Shown here: piece by piece, positions 1-5,421 of the stretch
Numbering within the stretch: position 1 is the first letter of the stretch
Layout: the number at the start of each line of letters is the position of its first letter
Assembly: GCA_937871635.1 (NCBI GenBank)
Contig: CALMNS010000638.1
Location: 1,205-7,995, forward strand
DNA length: 6,791 nt
Direction of reading: 5' to 3'
From: an uncultured Solirubrobacter sp.
GTDB lineage: Bacteria; Actinomycetota; Thermoleophilia; Solirubrobacterales; Solirubrobacteraceae
Position numbers and translations under genes: made by a program
The notes under the pieces: model-generated
Database searches by the model: none
Told to the model about the DNA's origin: nothing
Seen by the model: only the letters and a program-made list of their open reading frames with translations

Positions 1-1
1 C

Positions 2-595
2 ACGCGCAGCCGGGCCGTTTGGCCCGGGGAGCATGGCGCGGACCCACCCTTTGCGCTGGACGCCGGGCTGCGGCTCCTGCCGTGGACGGCGACCCTCTTC
101 TTCGTGGCGCCGGTCGCCGGCGCGCTCGTCGACCGCCACGGCGAGCGGCCCTTCCTGTTCGCGGGACCGCTGCTCCAGGCGGCGGGGATGGGGTGGATCG
201 CCCTGGTCGCCGACGCCGGCATGGCCTACGGCGAGCTGGTCGCGCCGCTCATCCTCGCGGGGGTCGGCGTCTCGATGACCTTCCCCGCGGCCCAGAACTC
301 GGTCGTCGGGTCGGTGCCGCTCGAGGCGATCGGCAAGGCGGCCGGCACCAACAGCACGATGCGCGAGCTCGGCGGCGTGTTCGGGATCGCCCTCGGCGTC
401 GCGGTGTTCGCCGGCGCCGGCAGCTACGCGTCGGCGGCCTCGTTCAGCGACGGGTTCGTCGCGGCGATGGGCGTCGCGGCCGGCCTGTCCCTGCTCGGCG
501 CCCTCTGCGGAGCCGCCCTGCCGGGGCGCCGGACGACGCCGGCGACGGTCGCCCCGCTGGCCAACCCGGCGCTGCAGTCGGACGGGGTGAGCTGA
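2..595 (+). CDS. MFS drug exporter, DHA2 (EmrB/QacA-like) family, C-terminal part (5' partial)
   Basis: The frame is open from base 2 to the TGA at 593-595 and gives 197 residues, roughly the last 40% of a 14-helix DHA2 proton-driven exporter acting in the cytoplasmic membrane. The recognisable family stretch begins around base 47 with AGLRLLPWTAT, followed by the cytoplasmic loop motif GALVDRHGERP, the helix segment VSMTFPAAQNSVVGSV, and the KAAGTNSTMRELGGVFG segment typical of DHA2 proteins. The rest is hydrophobic helices and a short polar tail. The 15-20 residues before base 47 do not resemble the expected helix and contain a perfect GC hairpin, so the gene may be frameshifted or truncated there rather than simply cut by the window edge. 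An internal GTG at 104 is not a credible start because it falls after conserved sequence. Substrate cannot be deduced. Family assignment is firm; intactness is uncertain. Confidence 0.85.
   Translation, partial: TRSRAVWPGEHGADPPFALDAGLRLLPWTATLFFVAPVAGALVDRHGERPFLFAGPLLQAAGMGWIALVADAGMAYGELVAPLILAGVGVSMTFPAAQNSVVGSVPLEAIGKAAGTNSTMRELGGVFGIALGVAVFAGAGSYASAASFSDGFVAAMGVAAGLSLLGALCGAALPGRRTTPATVAPLANPALQSDGVS
10..27. repeat. Perfect GC hairpin (7-bp arms, 4-nt loop)
   Basis: CCGGGCC, loop GTTT, GGCCCGG: a perfect inverted repeat. It lies in the poorly conserved start of the MFS reading frame and has no T-run after it. It could be a terminator-like hairpin of an upstream unit, or chance in GC-rich coding DNA. 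Confidence 0.45.
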
Positions 596-598
596 GCC

Positions 599-627
599 TT
601 CGGACCCGGTAGCAGAAGTGCTACCTT
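599..627 (+). promoter_or_regulatory. Putative promoter of the toxin-antitoxin operon
   Basis: TACCTT at 622-627 fits the TAnnnT -10 pattern of actinobacteria. TTCGGA at 599-604, 17 bases upstream, is a weak -35. Transcription would begin about 634-638, at or only a few bases before the GTG at 638, so the antitoxin mRNA would be leaderless or nearly so. No Shine-Dalgarno sequence is visible before that GTG, which agrees. Assigned by pattern only. Confidence 0.45.
608..625. promoter_or_regulatory. Palindromic operator candidate for the antitoxin
   Basis: GGTAGCA, spacer GAAG, TGCTACC: a perfect inverted repeat of 7-bp arms ending 12 bases before the antitoxin start and overlapping the proposed -10 hexamer at 622-627. 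Phd/YefM antitoxins bind such palindromes as dimers and repress their own operon, more strongly in complex with toxin. Position and symmetry suggest that role; binding is inferred. Confidence 0.6.
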
Positions 628-637
628 CCGTCGGGCC

Positions 638-880
638 GTGCCCACTATCCCGCAGAAGGAGCTCCGCAACAACGTCGGCGAGGTGCTCCGTCGCGCGGAG
701 GCCGGCGAGGAGTTCACGATCACCGTTGCCGGGCGGCCGGTCGCGCAGCTCGGGCCGGCCCGGCGGCGGCGCTGGGTGAGCGGGCCGGACCTCGCGCGGG
801 TCTGGGAGACGCCGGCCCCCGAGACGCTCGCTGACGATCTCGAGCGGTTCCCCGCCGGGCTCTCCGATCCCTTCGAGTAG
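638..880 (+). CDS. Type II antitoxin, Phd/YefM family (VapB role)
   Basis: An 80-residue protein of usual antitoxin length. It should bind and block the PIN toxin encoded next to it and repress the operon. Residues 1-40 form the Phd/YefM DNA-binding fold: TIPQKELRNNVGEVLRRAEAGE followed by the beta-hairpin FTITVAGRPVAQL. An arginine run (42-45) precedes a C-terminal tail (about 46-80) with a hydrophobic and acidic pattern, WVSGPDLARVW and ETLADDLERF, expected to fold onto the toxin. The GTG at 638 is chosen because the conserved fold starts immediately after it; there is no Shine-Dalgarno sequence, so leaderless translation is likely. The stop codon shares its last base with the toxin start (TAGTG), which favours coupled translation. 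Family is clear; the exact toxin partner is inferred from adjacency. Confidence 0.9.
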   Translation: MPTIPQKELRNNVGEVLRRAEAGEEFTITVAGRPVAQLGPARRRRWVSGPDLARVWETPAPETLADDLERFPAGLSDPFE

Positions 881-1257
881 TGCGGGTCCTGCTCGACACG
901 TCGGTGCTCATCGGCGCCGAGGCACCGGGCGGACCGGAGGGCTCGATCAGCTCCGCCTCCCTGGCCGAGCTGCACTTCGGCGTTCTGGTCGCCCAGTCCT
1001 CGGACGAGCGCGCTCGCCGGGCCCAGCGCCTCGGTGTCATCGAGGCCACCTTCGATCCGCTTCCGATCGACGCGGCGGTCGCGCGGGAGTGGGGCCGGCT
1101 CGCCGCTGCCGTCGCCGAGCGGGGCGGACAGCCTCGTCGCCGCGCCATGGATCTCGCGATCGCCGCCACCGCGAACGTCGCGGGCGTCCCCCTGATGACC
1201 CACAACGGGGCCGACTTCCACCTCATCACGGACCTCGTCCGCGTGGAAGCGCCGTGA
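880..1257 (+). CDS. vapC: PIN-domain ribonuclease toxin, VapC family
   Basis: A 125-residue PIN-domain protein, normal length for VapC. These toxins are Mg-dependent endoribonucleases that cut tRNA or rRNA when freed from antitoxin. The four acidic active-site residues are all visible: Asp6 in LLDTSVLI, Glu30 in SLAELHFG, Asp91 in MDLAIAATA and Asp112 in THNGADF. With these conserved the toxin is probably catalytically competent. The GTG start overlaps the antitoxin stop by one base and puts the first catalytic Asp at residue 6, the normal place. RNA target cannot be predicted. Expression should follow the antitoxin promoter and operator upstream. The ORF ends shortly before the convergent broken membrane gene, with no clear terminator between them. 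Confidence 0.93.
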   Translation: MRVLLDTSVLIGAEAPGGPEGSISSASLAELHFGVLVAQSSDERARRAQRLGVIEATFDPLPIDAAVAREWGRLAAAVAERGGQPRRRAMDLAIAATANVAGVPLMTHNGADFHLITDLVRVEAP

Positions 1258-1264
1258 CGGGTCG

Positions 1265-1747
1265 CTACAGCGGGCTCAGCACCGCGCTGCCCCACCGCGG
1301 CCACGCGCCCATCAGGCTCGCGGCCCAACCTCTCAGGAGGAGCGCCGAGGCGCGCCTCCAGCGGCGCCCGGTCGATTCCGGCGCCAGTAGGTGGTCAGCG
1401 CCTCGATGATCGACGCGCCGACGACCGCCACACCGTCCACGCCGCGCGCCGGCACCCGCCGTCCGCCGAGTAGCGGGATCCACCGCGGCAGGATCTCGCC
1501 CCACGGGGAAGCCAGCCCGACGATCAGCAGTGCGGCCGCCATCGAGATCACCGAGAGGCCCGGCACGTACACGAGCTCCCCGGTTCCGCCCGTCTCGCAC
1601 GGATGGTCATCGTGGAGGACGATCGCCAGCGAAAGAGCGCTGACGGAAGCACGCGGAGCGGGACCGCGTACGCGGCTCTCACCGCCCAGGGCGAGATCGG
1701 TTGCGAACGATGAACCGCGACGGCGGCCGCTTCTCCGTCATCGTCAT
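1265..1747 (-). pseudogene. Broken small multi-pass membrane-protein gene (three apparent frameshifts)
   Basis: No single frame covers this stretch, but coding-like sequence runs through three minus-strand frames. It starts at ATG 1747 or 1741 (MTEKRPPSRF). It moves to a second frame reading PWAVRAAYAVPLRVLPSALF near 1689, then to a third from about 1629 reading LAIVLHDDHPCETGGTGE, VISMAAALLIVGLASPWGE and ILPRWIPLLGGRRVP. It may return to the first frame to end at the TAG at 1265-1267 (WAASLMGAWPRWGSAVL). Each shift equals loss of one base; adding a C in the CCC run opposite 1689-1691 and one near 1629-1631 restores continuity. The restored product, about 160 residues, resembles the intact membrane protein encoded at 3545-4063, especially PRWIPLLGGRRV against PDRIPLIGGRPV. 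True decay and sequencing or assembly indels are both possible. The last frame change is the least certain. Function unknown. Confidence 0.6.
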
Positions 1748-2803
1748 ATGCTCGATCGCATGCTCGAAGCGTTGGCGGCGACCGGCGCGGCAGTCGCCCT
1801 CGCGCCGGCGGCGCTCGGCCCGCGCACCTTCGTGGTCCCGGTGATCCTGTCTGCCAGCGCGCTCTCCCTCGCGACGAGCGCGGCCGGACTATTCGGGGCG
1901 GGAAGAAGCAGCGGTGGGCTCTCGCTGGTGGAGTCCTTCGCGCTGATCGCGCTCGTCTTCTTCGCCCTGCGCCGTGATGCCGGCAGAGCCGCGACGGCCG
2001 CGGCGGTGGTCGCCGGGGTCGCCGTCGTCTGCATCATCCCGGCGCACGCCACCTCGCCGGACTCGCTGCTGGTCAACGCGGCAGGCATGGCGCTGTGGGG
2101 CTTCGGCGCACTGGTGGCTGCCGGCTGCGCGGCGTACCTCGACTCCCTCGACGCGCGCCGGGCGCATGCCGTTGCCCACGCCCGTCGCGACCAGCGGCTC
2201 GCGCTGGCTCGCGACCTGCACGACTTCGTCGCGCACGACGTCAGCGCGATCGTCGTGCAGGCCCAGGCCGCCAAGGTGGTGGGCCTGCACGATCGCAGTC
2301 AGGCGGTGGCCGCGCTCGAGCGCATCGAACAGGCCGGCCTGCACGCGCTGTCGGCGATGGACCGCGCGCTGGCCGCGCTCCGCGACACGCCGCCTCCCGG
2401 TCTCGTGGACCTCCGCGCGCTGACGGCTCGGTTCGCTCCGAGCGGTGGACTGCGGGTGGAGCTCGAGCTCGACGACGAGATCGCCGGTGAAGTGGCGCCG
2501 CAGGTCGGCAGCGCGGCCTATCGCCTCGTGAGCGAGGCGCTCACGAACGTGAGGCGACACGCCCCGGCGGCAACGCGCGTCAGCGTCGCCGTGTCGCGTG
2601 CGACGCTCGGCGCCGAGCGCGCGATCGCCGTCACCGTCACGAACGATGGCGCGATGGGGCCGACGCCGACACGGGAGGGTGGTGGCTACGGCTTGGCCGG
2701 CGTGCGCGAGCACGTCGGGGCGCTCGGCGGCACGGTGCGCACCGGACACGTGGGCGACGGTCGCTGGCAGCTCGTCGCCCTTCTGCCGGCGACGCCGGCA
2801 TGA
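1748..2803 (+). CDS. Membrane sensor histidine kinase (NarL/DesK type, HisKA_3)
   Basis: A 351-residue kinase that should autophosphorylate on histidine and pass phosphate to the regulator encoded next. Residues 6-135 hold about four hydrophobic segments (roughly 6-48, 59-74, 81-98, 108-130) with short loops and no extracytoplasmic domain, so it probably senses within or at the membrane. The dimerisation region contains LARDLHDFVAHD with phosphoacceptor His158. The HATPase_c domain shows the N box (SEALTNVRRHA, Asn267), TNDGAMG (Asp300) and the glycine-rich GGGYGLAGVREHV at 311-323. The frame is open back to 1391, but upstream residues are non-conserved and antisense to the broken gene, so ATG 1748 is preferred. 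ATG 1760 is an alternative: TATGCT at 1747-1752 could be a -10 giving a leaderless mRNA there. No Shine-Dalgarno sequence precedes either. It overlaps the regulator by ATGA. The stimulus is unknown. Confidence 0.92.
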   Translation: MLDRMLEALAATGAAVALAPAALGPRTFVVPVILSASALSLATSAAGLFGAGRSSGGLSLVESFALIALVFFALRRDAGRAATAAAVVAGVAVVCIIPAHATSPDSLLVNAAGMALWGFGALVAAGCAAYLDSLDARRAHAVAHARRDQRLALARDLHDFVAHDVSAIVVQAQAAKVVGLHDRSQAVAALERIEQAGLHALSAMDRALAALRDTPPPGLVDLRALTARFAPSGGLRVELELDDEIAGEVAPQVGSAAYRLVSEALTNVRRHAPAATRVSVAVSRATLGAERAIAVTVTNDGAMGPTPTREGGGYGLAGVREHVGALGGTVRTGHVGDGRWQLVALLPATPA

Positions 2804-3462
2804 CGGGCGCGGTCACCCGGGTCGTCATCGCCGACGACCAGGACGCGATCCGTCACGGCTTCAGGCTCATCCTCGACGCCCAACCGGACATGCAGGTGGT
2901 CGGCGAGGCCGGCGACGGCGAGACGGCCGTCGCGCTGGCGCGCCGCGTCCAGGCGGACGTCGTGCTCGCCGACATCCGCATGCCCCGGATGGACGGCCTC
3001 GAGCTCACGCGCCGACTGGCCGGCCCCGACGTCGACGAGCCGATCCGGGTGATCGTGGTCACGACCTTCGACCTCGACGAGTACGTGGTCACCGCGCTGC
3101 GTCACGGCGCTTGCGGCTTCCTCCTCAAGCGCGCCGGCCCGACGCTCCTCACGGAGGCGATCCGCGCGGCGATGGCCGGCGACGTCCTCGTCAGCCCTTC
3201 CGTCACGGTGCGGCTGCTGCGTCACCTCACGCACCCGTCCCCGAACGAACCGGGTGAGCCACTCGAGCCGCTCACGCCCCGCGAGCTGGACGTCGCGCGG
3301 CTCGTCGCCCAGGGCTTGACGAACGCCGAGATCGCGAGCGAGTTGATCGTCTCACCGGGCACCGCGAAGACTCACGTCGCGAACATCCAGCGCAAGCTCG
3401 GCGTGCGCAACCGCGTCGGAATCGCGACCTGGGCCTGGGACGCCGGACGCCTCACGAGCTGA
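2800..3462 (+). CDS. Response regulator, NarL/FixJ family (REC + LuxR HTH)
   Basis: A 220-residue regulator of standard length and the partner of the upstream kinase, whose stop it overlaps by four bases (ATGA). The receiver domain spans residues 7-125: acidic pair Asp12-Asp13, phosphoacceptor Asp58 in LADIRMPRMDG, switch Thr88 in VVTTFDLDEY, and Lys110 in FLLKRA. A variable linker leads to a LuxR-type helix-turn-helix at about 156-216 (LTPRELDVARLVAQGLTNAE, then SPGTAKTHVANIQRKLGV). Phosphorylation should promote dimerisation and DNA binding as a transcription factor. Targets are not visible in the sequence. The small membrane protein immediately downstream, whose family also appears broken upstream of the kinase, is a reasonable candidate. 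All key residues are present. Confidence 0.95.
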   Translation: MTGAVTRVVIADDQDAIRHGFRLILDAQPDMQVVGEAGDGETAVALARRVQADVVLADIRMPRMDGLELTRRLAGPDVDEPIRVIVVTTFDLDEYVVTALRHGACGFLLKRAGPTLLTEAIRAAMAGDVLVSPSVTVRLLRHLTHPSPNEPGEPLEPLTPRELDVARLVAQGLTNAEIASELIVSPGTAKTHVANIQRKLGVRNRVGIATWAWDAGRLTS

Positions 3463-3468
3463 GCCACG

Positions 3469-3486
3469 CTCTGCCGAACGGCAGAG
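3469..3486 (+). terminator. Hairpin after the two-component operon
   Basis: CTCTGCC, loop GAAC, GGCAGAG: a perfect 7-bp stem beginning 6 bases after the regulator stop. There is no following T-run, so it is not a canonical intrinsic terminator. It may still end or pause transcription, or protect the 3' end, as U-poor hairpins often do in high-GC actinobacteria. The next gene on the same strand could still be reached by read-through. Confidence 0.5.
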
Positions 3487-3544
3487 GTGCAGCGTCGGCA
3501 GGGGCGCGAGATCTGCCAAGGGGCCGATGGCTCGAGGTGTCGCG

Positions 3545-4063
3545 ATGGGTGACGGTTCACCGATGCGATTCACCAAGACACTCAAGTGGGCCACCTGGCT
3601 CGCGATCGTCGCTCCCATCCCGTACGGCATCTCCCGCCTGCTCTGGGCGGCCGGCATACCGGTCGGCATCGACACCGCGTCGCTTCGCGAGCTCAGCAGC
3701 CCGGGATGGGGATCCTTGGGTCTCCTCGTGCTCGTCGGCCTCAGCGAAGGCACCGCCCTCTACACCCACGCCTTCCTCGTGAAGCGTCGGCGAACGGTGC
3801 CCGATCGGATTCCGCTCATCGGCGGCCGGCCGGTTCGGCCGCTGCTCGTCGTCGCACCGCTCCTGGCGCCGATCCTGATCCTGGCGTTCTTCATCGAGTG
3901 GAGCCTCGGCCCGATCGGCGACGGGTTCACGATCCCCGAGGGGAACGCGGGCCTGCCGGGCTGGACGTTCTGGGGGCAGGTTGCGACGTTCTGGCTCTGG
4001 GGAGCCGCGCTGCCGATCGCCGTCGCCGGCTACTGGTGGGCTATGCGACGACCCGCCGGGTGA
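3545..4063 (+). CDS. Small four-helix membrane protein, uncharacterised
   Basis: From ATG 3545 the product is 172 residues with four hydrophobic segments at about 15-35, 56-79, 99-119 and 142-166. A basic loop between helices 2 and 3 carries RRRTVPDRIPLIGGRPV. That loop, and the spacing of helices around it, resembles the broken minus-strand gene at 1265-1747, so the two look paralogous. I recognise the style as a family of small actinobacterial membrane proteins but cannot name a function. Three in-frame ATGs compete: 3527 (AAGGGG only 3 bases upstream), 3545 (GAGG 7 bases upstream, best spacing) and 3563 (immediately before RFTKTLKW, where the conserved part begins). It follows the response regulator on the same strand by 82 bases, across a hairpin. 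After its stop, 4064-4195 holds no gene; a weak CCGGG/CCCGG stem at 4056-4072 spans the stop. Confidence 0.8.
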   Translation: MGDGSPMRFTKTLKWATWLAIVAPIPYGISRLLWAAGIPVGIDTASLRELSSPGWGSLGLLVLVGLSEGTALYTHAFLVKRRRTVPDRIPLIGGRPVRPLLVVAPLLAPILILAFFIEWSLGPIGDGFTIPEGNAGLPGWTFWGQVATFWLWGAALPIAVAGYWWAMRRPAG

Positions 4064-4195
4064 CCTTCCCGGGGTGCGCGCCCGGAGACACCCACGCCCG
4101 GCTGGTCTGGCTACCGCGAGGGACGCGGCTCAATGCGAGGCGCCCGTGAGCGCATCCGTACCACCACTCGATCCGCACGAGCCTCGCCCCCGCCA

Positions 4196-4267
<72 letters not shown>

Positions 4268-4278
4268 GGGAGCGCCAC

Positions 4279-4284
4279 AGGGTA
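4279..4284 (-). promoter_or_regulatory. Putative -10 element for tRNA-Thr
   Basis: On the minus strand TACCCT (TAnnnT pattern) lies 11 bases before the tRNA 5' end, giving a predicted transcription start only about 5 bases upstream of the mature tRNA. No convincing -35 is seen 17 bases further up. It sits just after the reductase stop, so the tRNA may also receive read-through from that operon. Confidence 0.4.
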
Positions 4285-4295
4285 CCGCCGGCGGC

Positions 4296-5420
4296 TCAGT
4301 CGAGCTTCATGCCGGCCGACCGGAACGCCGGATGGGTGGCGTGCTCGGCGAAGAAGCGCACCATGGCCGGCGCGTATTCGGCGAACCGCGGGGGCGTCAG
4401 CCCACGCGGGCCGAGCAGGTCGACGGTGCGGCGCGAGTCGAAGGTCACCGGATGGTTCAGGTAGGCGATCGACTCGCGTGGCGTCCCGTCGAAGAGCCGC
4501 CGGACCGCCGGAGAGCGCAGGGCCACCGCCGCGAGGCCGGGCGGGAGCGCGCCGCGGGGGACCGTCCCGTCGTACTCGCGGGCCAGCGTGGTCACGAGCT
4601 CGCGCGTGGTCAGGGGCTGCGGGTCGACGAGGTGGAGGGTCTCCCCCAGCGCCCCGTCGAGCTTCGCCGCCTCGACCATGGCGGCCACGACGTAGTCGAC
4701 CGGCACGACGTTGAAGGCCGCCTCCGACCGGCCGAACTGGGCGACCGGCAGCCGGCGGCGGCGCAGCTGGGCGATCGTGCGCAGGAGGTAATAGGGCCCG
4801 TCGAACTTGGCCGTCTCCCCCGTCCGGGAGTCCCCCACCACGATCGCCGGGCGCAGGATCGTGGTCGGGATCTCGCCGCGCTCGCGCTCGACCCAGACCT
4901 CGGCCTGGAACTTCGTGGACTCGTAGTGGTTCTTGAACCCCTGCCCCATGCCGAGCTCGTGCTCGTAGACGATCTGGGTGCGCAGGCCGGCCACATAGGC
5001 CGTCGAGACGTACACGAGGCGCTCGAGCGACGACGCGTCCCCGCAGAGCTCGAGGACGTTGCCCGTCCCGTCGACGTTGACTCGCTGGGCGATCTCGATC
5101 GGCACCGCCAGGTCGTAGATCGCGGCGAGGTGAAAGACGCGCCGGACCTCGCTCGTCAGGCGGTCGTAGTAGGCGGGCGAGAGCCCCAGGCGGCGCTCGA
5201 CGATGTCGCCGGCCACGACCTCGACGCGCTCGCCGCCGGGCAGCGCGGCGGCCGCCGCGCGGGCCGCCTCGAACATGCGCTCCTCGACGACGCAGACGAC
5301 CCGGCCGTCGCCCCCGCCCGCGGCCGCGCTGGCGCCGCCGTCGTCGCCCTCGCCCTCGCGCAGCAGCTCGGCGACCAGGCGGCGGCCGATGAAGCCCGGG
5401 AATCCGGTGACGAGGTCCAC
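4296..5420 (-). CDS. NAD(P)-dependent reductase, extended SDR / NAD_binding_4 (thioester-reductase-like)
   Basis: A 374-residue Rossmann-fold oxidoreductase. The N-terminal nucleotide-binding motif is TGFPGFIG (Gly6, Gly9, Gly12). The family core follows: FHLAAIYDL near 96-104, NVDGTGNVLELC near 115-126, catalytic Ser139 in VYVSTAYVAG, and the active-site pair Tyr166/Lys170 in HYESTK. LRPAIVVGDSRTG (189-201) and FNVVPVDYV (236-244) are typical of the NAD_binding_4 group, which includes fatty acyl-CoA reductases and carrier-protein thioester reductases (COG3320-like). The substrate could therefore be an acyl thioester or a lipid-like carbonyl compound, but this is family inference. Residues 21-40 form a Gly/Ala/Asp-rich insertion in the first loop. 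There is no signal peptide; it is probably cytosolic. The GTG start is one base after the cyclase stop (TGACGTG) and lies directly before the Rossmann strand, so co-transcription and coupled translation are likely. The stop lies 28 bases before the tRNA-Thr gene on the same strand. Confidence 0.9.
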   Translation of the reverse strand: MDLVTGFPGFIGRRLVAELLREGEGDDGGASAAAGGGDGRVVCVVEERMFEAARAAAAALPGGERVEVVAGDIVERRLGLSPAYYDRLTSEVRRVFHLAAIYDLAVPIEIAQRVNVDGTGNVLELCGDASSLERLVYVSTAYVAGLRTQIVYEHELGMGQGFKNHYESTKFQAEVWVERERGEIPTTILRPAIVVGDSRTGETAKFDGPYYLLRTIAQLRRRRLPVAQFGRSEAAFNVVPVDYVVAAMVEAAKLDGALGETLHLVDPQPLTTRELVTTLAREYDGTVPRGALPPGLAAVALRSPAVRRLFDGTPRESIAYLNHPVTFDSRRTVDLLGPRGLTPPRFAEYAPAMVRFFAEHATHPAFRSAGMKLD

Positions 5421-5421
5421 G

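Noticed and set aside
424..1328. Long minus-strand ORFs opposite the transporter and toxin-antitoxin genes
   Set aside because: Arg/Ala/Gly-rich, low-complexity products typical of antisense frames in high-GC DNA. The plus-strand genes carry clear domain motifs.
1391..1747. N-terminal extension of the histidine kinase to 470 residues
   Set aside because: The frame is open, but the extra 119 residues are Pro/Arg/Ser/Thr-rich with no kinase features and lie antisense to the broken membrane gene, whose own frames look much more protein-like.
2521..2557. Inverted-repeat-like sequence in the kinase (CTCACGAACGTGAG and flanks)
   Set aside because: It falls in the conserved N-box codons (SEALTNVRRH), so protein constraint explains it. 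The stem is short and imperfect.
10..3486. Three perfect 7-4-7 palindromes (10-27, 608-625, 3469-3486) as one repeat family
   Set aside because: The arm sequences are unrelated and the contexts differ (coding start, operator, post-operon hairpin). The shared geometry is probably coincidence.
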